Source of the DNA: CALMFG01 sp963666035 | GTDB taxonomy: Bacteria; Bacillota; Clostridia; Christensenellales; CALMFG01 | DNA length: 64,000 nucleotides | Direction: 5' to 3' | Assembly (NCBI GenBank): GCA_963666035.2 | Contig: CAXXJI010000003.1 | Span: 310,001-374,000 of the forward strand | In this document: in pieces, positions 26,261 to 36,208 of the stretch | How the letters are laid out: each line of letters starts with the position of its first letter | How positions within the stretch are numbered: the stretch's first letter is position 1 | Made by a program: the position numbers and the translations under genes | Notes under the pieces: generated by a model | Databases searched by the model: none | The model's input: only the letters and a program-made list of their open reading frames with translations | What the model was told of the DNA's origin: nothing

Positions 26261-26286
26261 GATTTTTGTCAGCGCAAGCGAGGTTA

Positions 26287-26315
26287 ATGATACAATTTTT
26301 ACAGCGTTTTGTCAA
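26287..26315 (-). promoter_or_regulatory. Promoter of the tRNA operon
   Basis: Minus strand TTGACA (26310-26315), 17 nt, TATCAT (26287-26292), about 27 nt before the 5' end of tRNA-Glu. Confidence 0.75.
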
Positions 26316-26454
26316 GCTGTTTCGGGTACTTTTTTGCCATATTATCAAGCGCCAAAAGGTACATGACTGGCTGGAAGTTTGCGTACAAATTATCGAAATC
26401 ATATTGAAGATAAGCTTTTGGCATGATATGATGCTACTCTAAGGGGTGATGAAT

Positions 26455-26799
26455 ATGACCGATTGTCTATTTTGCAAAATTATCAACGGAGAATTGCCCG
26501 CAACCCGGGTTTATGAAAACCGATCATTCATTGCATTTGAGGATATCGACAAGAAAGCGCCGACGCATATTTTAATTGTGCCCAAAACGCATATCGAATC
26601 TATCGACGCAATGACGGATGAAGATACCGAACTGATGGGCGAGCTTTTTCAGGCTGCCCGGGATATCGCTAAACAAAGAGGAATATCCGAGAGCGGTTAT
26701 CGGGTGGTGATTAATACTGGACGCGACGGCGGACAAACGGTGGGACATCTGCACATGCATCTATTGGGCGGCAGACCGCTGACATGGCCGCCGGGTTGA
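26455..26799 (+). CDS. HIT family nucleotide-binding protein (HinT-like)
   Basis: A 114-residue histidine-triad protein, probably hydrolysing purine nucleoside phosphoramidates or adenylated intermediates. The HIT motif HLHMHLLGG is at the C-terminus, and the N-terminal CLFCKIINGELPA with a C-x-x-C pair is typical of the PKCI/HinT branch. The ATG at 26455 is used because AAGGGG is then 8 nt upstream. It lies directly upstream of rpsU, a common arrangement in Clostridia, though rpsU has its own promoter. Confidence 0.93.
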   Translation: MTDCLFCKIINGELPATRVYENRSFIAFEDIDKKAPTHILIVPKTHIESIDAMTDEDTELMGELFQAARDIAKQRGISESGYRVVINTGRDGGQTVGHLHMHLLGGRPLTWPPG

Positions 26800-26821
26800 T
26801 TCAGAGCGCCTTAAATTCGTG

Positions 26822-26851
26822 TTGACATATAATATCAAAGCATACTATAAT
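26822..26851 (+). promoter_or_regulatory. Promoter of rpsU
   Basis: TTGACA (26822-26827), 18 nt, TATAAT (26846-26851). Both boxes are perfect. Confidence 0.82.
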
Positions 26852-26918
26852 ACAGACTGGTCGTGAAACGGCCGTACGCTTAAGGATCGGGACTTTCATA
26901 CGGAGGGAGGGATAGAAC

Positions 26919-27092
26919 ATGTCAGAAATTAGAGTCGGCGAAAATGAAACATTAGAATCCGCATTAAAGCGTTTCAAGCGTAAATGTGCGCGGGCGGGCG
27001 TTCTTGCAGAGGTAAGAAAGCGTGAGCACTACGAAAAGCCCAGCGTGAAAAGAAAGAAAAAAGCTGAAGCAGCCAGAAAAAGAAAAAGATAA
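26919..27092 (+). CDS. rpsU: 30S ribosomal protein S21
   Basis: S21 is a small basic protein of the 30S subunit that acts near the anti-Shine-Dalgarno end of 16S rRNA. The 57-residue product has the family pattern ENETLESALKRFKRKCARAG, then REHYEKPS and a lysine/arginine-rich tail. The ribosome site GGAGGGAGG is very strong and lies 8 nt before the ATG. The gene has its own promoter and a strong terminator at 27212-27246. Confidence 0.97.
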   Translation: MSEIRVGENETLESALKRFKRKCARAGVLAEVRKREHYEKPSVKRKKKAEAARKRKR

Positions 27093-27211
27093 GCATATTG
27101 CAGGATTATCTTTTAAAAGTATTCCTTTCCGGAGTATATGCGCTTGGCAGTATATCAAGCGCGGAATAAATGAAAAGTTCTTTAAGCCTTTAAGCGAATG
27201 ATTAAAAAAAT

Positions 27212-27246
27212 AAGCCCGGTCTTGGTCAACAAGAGCCGGGCTTTTT
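27212..27246. terminator. Terminator after rpsU
   Basis: AAGCCCGG and CCGGGCTT with an extended stem and a T run. The convergent AEC gene probably uses it too. Confidence 0.88.
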
Positions 27247-27257
27247 GCTTGTCTCAA

Positions 27258-28187
27258 TCAGCCGTTGAAAATGCTGACAGCGATAAAAATAGCCGCCAGT
27301 GAAACCAGTGTGTTCAGCGAAAGGGTGTTGGACACGTATGACTTATCCTCCATGGATGCGTTTTGCATAAAGGCCGGAATAACAAATGGCCCGGGCAGCA
27401 GAAACATGATAAACAGCGCATCATTCAGCGGCTTTGCCAGTTTAAGCGGAGTGAGTACGGCCGCTTTCACAAAGAAGGCCATTAGCAGTGTGAGCACCAA
27501 GCGGGTGGCTACGGTAATCAGCTCGTTTTTCATGTTGGCAAACGAGAACTTTAAGCCCGATCCGATCACCAGGCAGATGAGGAAGGTGGTGGGCACCGAA
27601 ACGTAGGCCAAAAGGCTCTCGGTAGCTTGATACCATTCCGTCTTTGCAAACTTGGATACACCGAAAGCCGACAGCAAAACGCCAATGATGATTGCCCAGA
27701 CCACTGGGGATTTGATGGCGATTTTCAGTGAATCGCTGACGCCGGATTTGCCTTGGTGGACGCCGCCGGTCATCATGACCATGGGCACCAAAACGATAAA
27801 GACAAACAGCACCTGACCGACATCAATGACCGCAAATTCGGCCACTGTGCCGTCGTAAAACGACGCATACAGCGCGTAACCGATCATGCCCGCCTCAAAG
27901 CCTGTCGAAAGGTACGGGAAGTAGGGAGACTTGATTTTAAACAGTTTGGCGATGCCCGAAGCGATGACCAAAAGCAGTCCGCAGGCCAGAAAGATGGCCA
28001 AAAAAACCGCCCAGTATTTCTGCTGGAACTTGATCTGCGTAAACGCGGTGAGCAGCAACGCAGGCAGGGTGATGTTGATGACGATCTTTTTAAAGCCCTC
28101 AATCATCGCGCCAGTCAGAAAACTGGTCTGCCTCAAGATATACCCGAGCACGATGGAAAAGAGCACGGGCAGGATAAGAATGAACAT
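27258..28187 (-). CDS. AEC-family transporter (auxin efflux carrier family)
   Basis: A 309-residue membrane protein with about ten helices in the AEC layout. The N-terminal half opens with ILPVLFSIVLGYILRQ and contains NITLPALLLTAF. The C-terminal half has FLICLVIGSGLKF and LLPGPFVIPAFM. Bacterial members carry organic acids such as malate or related anions; the substrate here is unknown. AGGAGG is 8 nt before the ATG. It is a single gene between rpsU and the hydrogenase operon. Confidence 0.88.
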   Translation of the reverse strand: MFILILPVLFSIVLGYILRQTSFLTGAMIEGFKKIVINITLPALLLTAFTQIKFQQKYWAVFLAIFLACGLLLVIASGIAKLFKIKSPYFPYLSTGFEAGMIGYALYASFYDGTVAEFAVIDVGQVLFVFIVLVPMVMMTGGVHQGKSGVSDSLKIAIKSPVVWAIIIGVLLSAFGVSKFAKTEWYQATESLLAYVSVPTTFLICLVIGSGLKFSFANMKNELITVATRLVLTLLMAFFVKAAVLTPLKLAKPLNDALFIMFLLPGPFVIPAFMQNASMEDKSYVSNTLSLNTLVSLAAIFIAVSIFNG

Positions 28188-28393
28188 AAAAATAAATCCT
28201 CCTGGAAGTAAATTTTTTTAGAGTATGCGTACGGATATAAAAAAACGAAAATGATTCCGAGTTACCAGTGCACACATATTCCACTTAATCATATTTATGG
28301 ACGGATTTAGACAGTCCTAAACCGGATGTTTTGCGGTTGATGACAATTTAATCCGTTTGGGTATTATATCATAGTGGAAGCATCGAAGCACAG

Positions 28394-28428
28394 TAAAAAA
28401 ACCCCCGGCCGCAAAAGCGACCAGAGGC
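28394..28428 (-). terminator. Terminator of the hydrogenase operon
   Basis: On the minus strand CCTCTGGTCGC, a TTTTG loop, GCGGCCGGGGG (with wobble pairs), then seven T. Confidence 0.82.
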
Positions 28429-28448
28429 ATATAAAAATTTTTATGGAA

Positions 28449-30179
28449 TTAGTAATGGTATTTACCACGCTTTTCATAGGTGGTGTGCAGCAGATCGTGG
28501 CTCTTATGGCCGCCGGGCTGACCCAAAAATTCCTCATACAGCTTTTGAATGGATGGATTCTCATGCGATTTTCTAATCGTGTTCGCTTCATCCTCTTCAT
28601 ATATCGCTTTGGCTCTAAGCAGACGATAATCACCGTAGGTCATAATCTGCTCGTTGTTGATCGGAGGCTGTCCGCCGCCGTTGATACAGCCGCCAGGGCA
28701 AGCCATGACTTCGATGAAGTGATAATCCGCTTTGCCTTCACGGATGGCGTTTAAAAGCCGTTTGATGTTCTTGGTGCCGTGCGCTACCGCTACTTTCACG
28801 ATGGTGCCGTCCAGATCCACTTGGCTTTCTTTCACGCCGGCAAGACCGCGGACTTCGCTAAACACGACATTATCCAGCTTTTTGCCGGTAACCAGCTCAT
28901 AAACCGTTCGAAGCGCCGCTTCCATAACACCGCCAGTGTTACCGAAAATTGCACCCGCGCCGGAAGAATCACCCAATACTTCATCAAACGTATCATCGGG
29001 CAGTTCGGGGAAGTTGATGCCGGCCTGTTTGACCATTTCGGCCAGTTCTACCGTTGTGATGGACACATCGACGTCGCCCACGAGTTCAGGACGCTGAAGC
29101 TCAAACTTTTTGGCGGAACAAGGCATGACAGAAACCACAAAGATATCCTTCGGGTCAATGCCGTTTTTCTCCGCATAGTATGATTTAATGATCGCGCCCA
29201 TCATCTGCTGAGGGCTTTTACAAGAAGACATATTCTCAAAGAAATCTTCGTAGTAATGTTCCATATATTTGACCCAGCCAGGACTGCAAGACGTAATCAT
29301 GGGCAGGTGATGGTTTTCTTTGATGCGCGAAATCAGCTCGGTGCCTTCCTCCATGATGGTCAAGTCGGCCGCAAAGTTGGTATCAAACACCTTGTCAAAA
29401 CCAAGGCGCTTAAGCGCGGTTACCATTTTACCGGTCACGCGGGTACCTATGGGCATGCAAAATGCTTCGCCCAATGCGGCTCTCACCGCCGGAGCGGTTT
29501 GGACCACCACGTGTTTTTTCGGGTCATTAATCGCTTCCCATACTTTATCGGTATCATTCACCACGGTCAGTGCGCCGCAGGGACAAGCCTGTACACAGCG
29601 TCCACAGTTGATGCAGGGGACGCTCGAAAGCGAGTTTTTGAATACCGGCTCTACAATGGTTTTAAAACCACGTTCGGTGGTACCAATCGCGCCGATCTCC
29701 TGTACATCGTTGCACGCAGCCACACAACGCCGGCAGAGCACGCATTTGTTGGGCTCGCGGCGGATAGAAGGCGAGGTCACGTCGATGGGGTTATGGGTCT
29801 TTTCGCCCTTATAGCGGATACCATCCACACCAAAACGTTCGGCCAATGCCTGAAGCTCACAGTTGTAATTACGTTTGCAGGTCAAGCAGTCTCTTTCGTG
29901 GTTGGAAAGGATGAGTTCCAGATTCATCCGACGGGTATCACGCACCCGCTTGGAGTTGGAACTGATCACCATACCGTCGCTGATCGGCATGACGCACGCG
30001 GCCTGCAGGCCTCTTGCGCCTTCTATTTCTACCAAACACATCCGGCAGGAGCCGATTGCGTTAACGCCCTTTAAGTAGCAGAGCGTCGGGATTTTAATGC
30101 CCGCTTTATGCGCGGCTTCCAACACACTGGTGTTGTCGGCCACTTCTACTTTAATGCCATCTATTGTAACAGAAACCAT
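28449..30179 (-). CDS. hydA: [FeFe]-hydrogenase catalytic subunit (HydA/HndD)
   Basis: The catalytic subunit of a multimeric, NAD(P)-linked and probably electron-bifurcating [FeFe]-hydrogenase. Its 576 residues comprise an N-terminal [2Fe-2S] domain (residues 1-78), a His-Cys3 [4Fe-4S] site (HERDCLTCKRNYNC), two [4Fe-4S] motifs (CVLCRRCVAAC and CINCGRCVQACPCG) and the H-cluster domain. L1 reads TSCSPGW where many enzymes have TSCCPGW; L2 is MPCSAKKFE and L3 EVMACPGGCINGGGQP. It is the last gene of the hydC-ATPase-hndB-hydB-hydA operon and is intact. A Rex-like site precedes the operon. Maturases HydE, HydF and HydG are not in the window. Confidence 0.96.
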   Translation of the reverse strand: MVSVTIDGIKVEVADNTSVLEAAHKAGIKIPTLCYLKGVNAIGSCRMCLVEIEGARGLQAACVMPISDGMVISSNSKRVRDTRRMNLELILSNHERDCLTCKRNYNCELQALAERFGVDGIRYKGEKTHNPIDVTSPSIRREPNKCVLCRRCVAACNDVQEIGAIGTTERGFKTIVEPVFKNSLSSVPCINCGRCVQACPCGALTVVNDTDKVWEAINDPKKHVVVQTAPAVRAALGEAFCMPIGTRVTGKMVTALKRLGFDKVFDTNFAADLTIMEEGTELISRIKENHHLPMITSCSPGWVKYMEHYYEDFFENMSSCKSPQQMMGAIIKSYYAEKNGIDPKDIFVVSVMPCSAKKFELQRPELVGDVDVSITTVELAEMVKQAGINFPELPDDTFDEVLGDSSGAGAIFGNTGGVMEAALRTVYELVTGKKLDNVVFSEVRGLAGVKESQVDLDGTIVKVAVAHGTKNIKRLLNAIREGKADYHFIEVMACPGGCINGGGQPPINNEQIMTYGDYRLLRAKAIYEEDEANTIRKSHENPSIQKLYEEFLGQPGGHKSHDLLHTTYEKRGKYHY

Positions 30180-30200
30180 AGTCTATTCGCTCTCCTTTCT

Positions 30201-31992
<1,792 letters not shown>

Positions 31993-32018
31993 ATTGTCCT
32001 CCTATATCATATCGGGGT

Positions 32019-32390
32019 TTATCTGTTTTCGACGTATCCAATGGTATTCTCGACGACGGGACTGCCGTTGACGATATGCTGGGATACGATTTTAGGAACC
32101 ATTGAGGGGTCAACCTTAACATAAGTGACTCTTTCTTCGCCGGGTTTATAGACCTCAACGATGGGTTCCAATCTGCAAACGCCGATGCAACCAGTTTGGG
32201 TTACGCTGACGGCTTTGAGTTCGCGCTTGGCAATTTCTTCTAAAAAAGCAGTGAGTACGGGACGAGCACCAGCGGCGATACCGCAGGTGGCCATACCCAC
32301 AACGATGCGCGTGCCGTCTTTTTCGGTACGCACTTGTACATCGGTTAACGCTTTATCGCGAATAGCTTTAAGTTCCGCTAACGATTTCAT
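32019..32390 (-). CDS. [2Fe-2S] thioredoxin-like hydrogenase subunit (HndB-like)
   Basis: A 123-residue protein of the thioredoxin-like [2Fe-2S] ferredoxin family. The four cysteine ligands are spread as usual: ATCGIAAGA in the first half and QTGCIGVCRLEP in the second. It resembles subunit HndB of NADP-reducing hydrogenases and probably relays electrons between the diaphorase and catalytic subunits. It overlaps the ATPase gene upstream by 4 nt and precedes hydB by 26 nt. Confidence 0.88.
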   Translation of the reverse strand: MKSLAELKAIRDKALTDVQVRTEKDGTRIVVGMATCGIAAGARPVLTAFLEEIAKRELKAVSVTQTGCIGVCRLEPIVEVYKPGEERVTYVKVDPSMVPKIVSQHIVNGSPVVENTIGYVENR

Positions 32391-32941
32391 ATATTCTCTC
32401 CTTCAAAAACTTTATCATTCATCTCTTTTAGTGATTCTCTAATCCATACCGAGACTTCCGGGTTGTCTAAAGCCACATCGCCCAGCACCGCTTTAATCTC
32501 TTGGGTATCCAGCGTCTCTTTCTCGTTGTCCTTGGCCATGACGATTTTAAAATCGATGGCGGGATTGGAAGTGATGAGGATATGCAGGCAATCTGCCAAT
32601 GCACCGAGCGGCGGTCGATCGATATGTGAAATCTGCATTTCGGCAGTCACGGTTGTGCCCTTGCCGAGTGCGGATGCGATATCGAAACGGCCGTTGGCCG
32701 TCATCGCGGTTTCTCTGAACATCGGGATGCCAAGGCCCACTTTTCGCGTGGTTCGCGACGTGGTAAAAGGGGAAAGGACGGATTTCACCATCGCTTCGTC
32801 CATACCTTTGCCGTTATCCAACACCTGAATGGTCAACATATCGCGGTTGGTATCTGCCGATACCGAGAGGGTAATCTCATCGGCACCAGCGGATATTGAG
32901 TTTTGGGCAATATCCAGGATATGCTCAGAAATCTCTCGCAT
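32387..32941 (-). CDS. HATPase_c-type ATP-binding protein in the hydrogenase operon
   Basis: A 184-residue soluble protein whose first 110 residues form a GHKL ATPase domain: N-box DIAQNSISAGADEI, G1 LDNGKGMD and a lid/G2 region with KVGLGIPM. There is no sensor, no dimerisation histidine and no membrane segment, so it is not a standard sensor kinase; it is closer to anti-sigma-type or stand-alone kinases. The C-terminal 70 residues are of unknown function. The start at 32941 lies 5 nt after the corrected hydC stop. Such ATPases recur in clostridial hydrogenase operons, and a regulatory or assembly role is inferred. Confidence 0.75.
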   Translation of the reverse strand: MREISEHILDIAQNSISAGADEITLSVSADTNRDMLTIQVLDNGKGMDEAMVKSVLSPFTTSRTTRKVGLGIPMFRETAMTANGRFDIASALGKGTTVTAEMQISHIDRPPLGALADCLHILITSNPAIDFKIVMAKDNEKETLDTQEIKAVLGDVALDNPEVSVWIRESLKEMNDKVFEGENI

Positions 32942-32945
32942 GGAT

Positions 32946-33423
32946 TTACTTGTATTCGGCGAGTATTCCCGGAATCTCATCCGGACTCAATCTGCCGTAT
33001 ACCTGGTCGTCAATCCATGATAACCGGAGCAAGCCCGCAACATCCCAAACAACGGGTTGCCTCCAAGGAGAACTTGCCGTCGGGCGTGGTTGAACCCTCG
33101 TCAATTTTAAGCTCTTTTTTCAATTTCTCCAGAATCGGCTGTGAGTTCTTCACATAGCATGCCGTTCCCATGCAAACACCAATTACATGTTCGCCCTTGG
33201 GCTGCAGCGCAAACTGTGAGTAGAATGTCGCCACGCCGTAGATGTCCGTCATCGGAATATCCATCTCTTCGGCGATCACATCCTGCACCTCGATCGGCAG
33301 ACATCCAAAGAGATCCTGCGCCTTTTGCATGATGGGCATCAGTGGGCCTTTGATGTTTTTGTTTTCTGCGATGTAGGCCTTTAGCTCATCAAACTTTGCC
33401 TTATCGGCTGTTACTGTTGCCAT
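32946..33423 (-). CDS. hydC: Hydrogenase NuoE-like subunit (HydC/HndA), one apparent frameshift
   Basis: A NuoE-like [2Fe-2S] subunit of about 158 residues. The cluster ligands are in GVCMGTACYVK and ATRCLGCCGLAPV. The frame as given stops right after APVIMD. One extra G near 33015-33016 explains this: without it the reading continues as DDQVYGRLSPDEI to a stop at 32946, which is the normal C-terminus of the family. The corrected end leaves 4 nt before the ATPase gene. It is the first gene of the operon, about 120 nt from the promoter with the Rex-like site. Confidence 0.88.
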
Positions 33424-33503
33424 AATTTTACCTCCATAAAAATTTTTTATAAATCATTGCTTTTCAGCAAAAAAATAGACGTATCCAACAATCCATACCC
33501 CTC

Positions 33504-33535
33504 AAAAAGATTGATAAAATATTAACAATCTTTTT
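33504..33535. promoter_or_regulatory. Rex-like operator in the hydrogenase leader
   Basis: TTGATAA-AATA-TTAACAA (33511-33528) differs by one base from the clostridial Rex pattern TTGTTAA-N4-TTAACAA. Extended arms AAAAAGATTG and CAATCTTTTT make a longer palindrome. It lies about 12 nt downstream of the predicted transcription start, a natural place for NADH/NAD-controlled repression. Confidence 0.72.
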
Positions 33536-33546
33536 CAACCGATATC

Positions 33547-33575
33547 ATATTATCAGAGATTGTAACAGATTGCAA
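33547..33575 (-). promoter_or_regulatory. Promoter of the hydrogenase operon
   Basis: Minus strand TTGCAA (33570-33575), 17 nt, TAATAT (33547-33552). Confidence 0.62.
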
Positions 33576-33755
33576 CAAATTTATATATAAACATATGTTA
33601 ATATTCATTATAATAATATATTCATAATATACGTTATTGCCGCAGAAAATAAACATAAAAAACGCATTAAATATGCCAAAAATCCGCCCAGATATGGGAC
33701 ACCGCCTCTATTTATACTAATCATTACCATGGGCTTGTTAAATATCGAATTATTT
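33576..33755. other. Very AT-rich intergenic region
   Basis: Long A/T stretches between divergent transcription units (hydrogenase and divIC). No gene is seen; the divIC promoter follows at 33756-33784. Confidence 0.4.
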
Positions 33756-33784
33756 TTGAAAAACACTTATGTTTGGTGTATAAT
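33756..33784 (+). promoter_or_regulatory. Promoter of divIC
   Basis: TTGAAA (33756-33761), 17 nt, TATAAT (33779-33784), with a TG just before the -10. Confidence 0.72.
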
Positions 33785-33853
33785 GTCGTCAAAGAACAAA
33801 GCAAAAACCGACAGACAAGAGAAAAGGTTTTTTTGATGCAGGGGGAATAAAAA

Positions 33854-34141
33854 ATGAACAAGGTAAGGCCGAAAAAAAGGCGCATTCACTTCAGCTTTTT
33901 CATTTTTCTGGCGATTCTGGTCTATGCCGTGGTGACCATCCTGAACCAATCGCAGGTCATCAAGGAGCAAAAAGAGCGACAGGCGGAGTTGGTTCGCCAG
34001 ATGGAGAGTCTGGAAGCCGAAATCAATGCTCTGGAAAACGAACTTGAATACATCGGATCGGATGAATATATTGAGCAGATGGCGAGAGAACGTTTGGGCT
34101 GGGTGAAAGAAGACGAAATTATTTTTACCGAAGCGGAATAG
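33854..34141 (+). CDS. Septum formation initiator family protein (DivIC/FtsB-like)
   Basis: A 95-residue bitopic division protein: basic N-terminus (KVRPKKRR), one membrane helix (residues 14-32), a coiled coil rich in Glu/Gln (residues 35-70) and the terminal block YIEQMARERLGWVKEDE typical of DivIC/FtsB. It would join the FtsL/DivIB complex at the septum. CAGGGGGA lies 8 nt before the ATG. It is a single-gene unit with its own promoter and terminator. Confidence 0.9.
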   Translation: MNKVRPKKRRIHFSFFIFLAILVYAVVTILNQSQVIKEQKERQAELVRQMESLEAEINALENELEYIGSDEYIEQMARERLGWVKEDEIIFTEAE

Positions 34142-34160
34142 GATTTGATTTTGTTTTTGT

Positions 34161-34190
34161 GAACCACTTTTTTGGTGGTTCTTTTATTTT
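34161..34190 (+). terminator. Terminator after divIC
   Basis: GAACCAC, T6 loop, GTGGTTC, followed by TTTTA. Confidence 0.85.
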
Positions 34191-34307
34191 GGGTGTGCAG
34201 GCAGGGCAAAAATACACCCTCGACAAACCATATAGGGGTCGATATAATTAGCATTACGAACTATTTGTTAAAATTAGATACGACCTCAAAAGAAAGCGAG
34301 TGGTATT

Positions 34308-34997
34308 ATGAATCCTTATCTTTTACTGGCGATCTGCATGATCGTCTCGTATTTACTCGGCAGCGTGCTCTTTGCTGTCATCATCACCAAAATTGTTTTA
34401 GGCAAAGATATTCGAAAAATCGGCAACACCAACCCCGGCGCTTCCAATGTGATGCGCAATGTTGGCCCTGTGGCCGGAGTTTTGACCGCGCTTTTGGATA
34501 TCGTCAAAGCGCTTTTGCCGATCATCGCCGCCAAAGCGCTTTTCTTTCCGTTGAAAGTGGAATTTGATTGGCTTGCGTTGTATCTCATCGGGATGGCTGC
34601 GGTTTTGGGCCATTGCCGTCCGTTTTGGATGGGCTTTAAAAAAGGCGGCGGGGGCATGGGCTCAGCCATCGGCGTGACCGCGTTCTTTGTTCCTGTGGAA
34701 TATGCGGTGGCACTGCTGCTTGGCATTCTCATCGCATTTACAGTCATGAAAAATGCCGAATTTAAGTTTGGCCGCTGGAGTGTTTCCTTTGCGGCGGTGC
34801 TGAACCCGCTGATTGTGTTGTTAACGTCGCTGACAGTGAATATTCCGCTGTTCTGGCATTTTTCCATCGGCGGTCATGGTTGGGGCGTCATCATAGGCGC
34901 GTTTTTGATGCTGATCGAGCTTTTCTGGCTCAATTCCTATGAGCTCTTCCATTGGTTTAAGGACCCGAAAGACAAAGTCAACCCTGAAAGAAAGTAG
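34308..34997 (+). CDS. plsY: Glycerol-3-phosphate acyltransferase PlsY
   Basis: PlsY transfers acyl groups from acyl-phosphate to glycerol 3-phosphate, the first step of phospholipid synthesis, at the membrane. The conserved motifs are present: the N-terminal helix with YLLGSVLFA, then GKDIRKIGNTNPGASN, DIVKALLP, and the glycine-rich GFKKGGGGMGSAIG. The 229-residue protein is slightly longer than the usual 190-210 because of an extended C-terminus (NSYELFHWFKDPKDK). The next gene starts 10 nt downstream. Confidence 0.92.
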   Translation: MNPYLLLAICMIVSYLLGSVLFAVIITKIVLGKDIRKIGNTNPGASNVMRNVGPVAGVLTALLDIVKALLPIIAAKALFFPLKVEFDWLALYLIGMAAVLGHCRPFWMGFKKGGGGMGSAIGVTAFFVPVEYAVALLLGILIAFTVMKNAEFKFGRWSVSFAAVLNPLIVLLTSLTVNIPLFWHFSIGGHGWGVIIGAFLMLIELFWLNSYELFHWFKDPKDKVNPERK

Positions 34998-35007
34998 AGA
35001 TGGTTTA

Positions 35008-36159
35008 ATGGTTTATACAATATTACAGATTATCGTTCTAATCGCCCTGCCCTTTTTGCTGGTTTGGGCCACAAAAACATTTAAGACACTGAAGTTTATC
35101 GGGCCGATCCTTTTGGCTTATATCGCGGGCATCGTTCTCGCCAATATTCCCGGAACACCCTGGGACAAAAGTCTGGCAAGCACGTTTTCGGAAATCGCGG
35201 TGCCCATCGCGATACCGCTGATTCTGATGTGCACCGATTTGGTCAAATGGTTCCGGCTGGCGAAATCCACGGTGCTTTCGTTTGTGATGGTCATCATCGC
35301 GGCGGCAGCCGCCGCGTTGCTATCGTCCTATTTGTTCCGAAACAGTCTGGATATGCCATGGCGGCTGGCGGGTATGCTATCGGGCTGCTACACCGGCGGA
35401 ACGCCCAATCTGGTGGGCATCGGTGCCGCGCTGAAGGTGCCCTCCGAGACCATTGTTTTGGTCAACACATCGGACATGCTCTGCGGCGGAGTATATTTTC
35501 TTCTGGTTACTTCGGTGATGAAGAATATCTACCGTAAATTCCTGCCCGCTTTTGTTAAGCAAAAGACCAAAAAGGAAGTGGAGATGAACGATCCGTTTAT
35601 GCAGCCGGTCTTCTCAAATGGTATTGGGCACGGCATTGGCAACATCGCGCTGCTCATCGGGCTTGCGGTTTTAGCGACCGGCGCATCCATCGGTATCGCG
35701 CTGCTTTTCACCGGCGAACTTAATACGGTTATCATCTTTTTGGTGGTCTCAGCGATCGGTATCGGTTATTCTTTTTGGAAGCGCCTGCACCGTGTGGAGG
35801 GCAGCTGGAATATTGCTGAATACTTTATCCTCTTGTTCTCCATTGCCCTTGGCGGTACAGTGGATATCAAATTGTTCTTTGCGTCCAGCCCCACCATTTT
35901 GCTGTTTACCGCCACGGTGATGTTCTCGGCCATCGTCATCCATTTTATCCTATGTAAAATCTTTAAGATTGATGCGGATACCGCGCTGATTACATCAACG
36001 GCGGGTGTCTACGGGCCGGCGTTTATCGGTCCGGTAGCGGCCGCGCTGAACAACCGCGAAATTGTTGTTTCGGGTATGATTAGCGGATTGGCCGGTTATG
36101 CGGTGGGAAACTTTTTGGGCGTCGGACTTTCATATCTGATTTCAATGATTGTCGCATAA
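35008..36159 (+). CDS. DUF819 family membrane protein
   Basis: A 383-residue integral membrane protein of the DUF819 (YjcL-like) family with about eleven helices. Family blocks are LKFIGPILLAYIAGIVLAN, MLSGCYTGGTPNLVGIGAAL and TSTAGVYGPAFIGPVA. It is possibly a transporter; no function has been established. The start at 35008 is where the hydrophobic region begins and follows plsY by 10 nt, so the two are likely co-transcribed. It is followed by a strong terminator. Confidence 0.85.
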   Translation: MVYTILQIIVLIALPFLLVWATKTFKTLKFIGPILLAYIAGIVLANIPGTPWDKSLASTFSEIAVPIAIPLILMCTDLVKWFRLAKSTVLSFVMVIIAAAAAALLSSYLFRNSLDMPWRLAGMLSGCYTGGTPNLVGIGAALKVPSETIVLVNTSDMLCGGVYFLLVTSVMKNIYRKFLPAFVKQKTKKEVEMNDPFMQPVFSNGIGHGIGNIALLIGLAVLATGASIGIALLFTGELNTVIIFLVVSAIGIGYSFWKRLHRVEGSWNIAEYFILLFSIALGGTVDIKLFFASSPTILLFTATVMFSAIVIHFILCKIFKIDADTALITSTAGVYGPAFIGPVAAALNNREIVVSGMISGLAGYAVGNFLGVGLSYLISMIVA

Positions 36160-36170
36160 ACATATTTATC

Positions 36171-36208
36171 AAAAAGGGTATTGCGCTTTGATCGCAATAC
36201 CCTTTTTC
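36171..36208. terminator. Terminator between DUF819 and AraC genes
   Basis: AAAAAGGGTATTGCG, 7-nt loop, CGCAATACCCTTTTT. Works for both convergent genes. Confidence 0.9.

Noticed and set aside
33008..33020. In-frame TGA in hydC as selenocysteine, suggested by selD in the window
   Set aside because: Family sequence continues in another frame, so a one-base shift explains the stop; no SECIS-like hairpin is evident.
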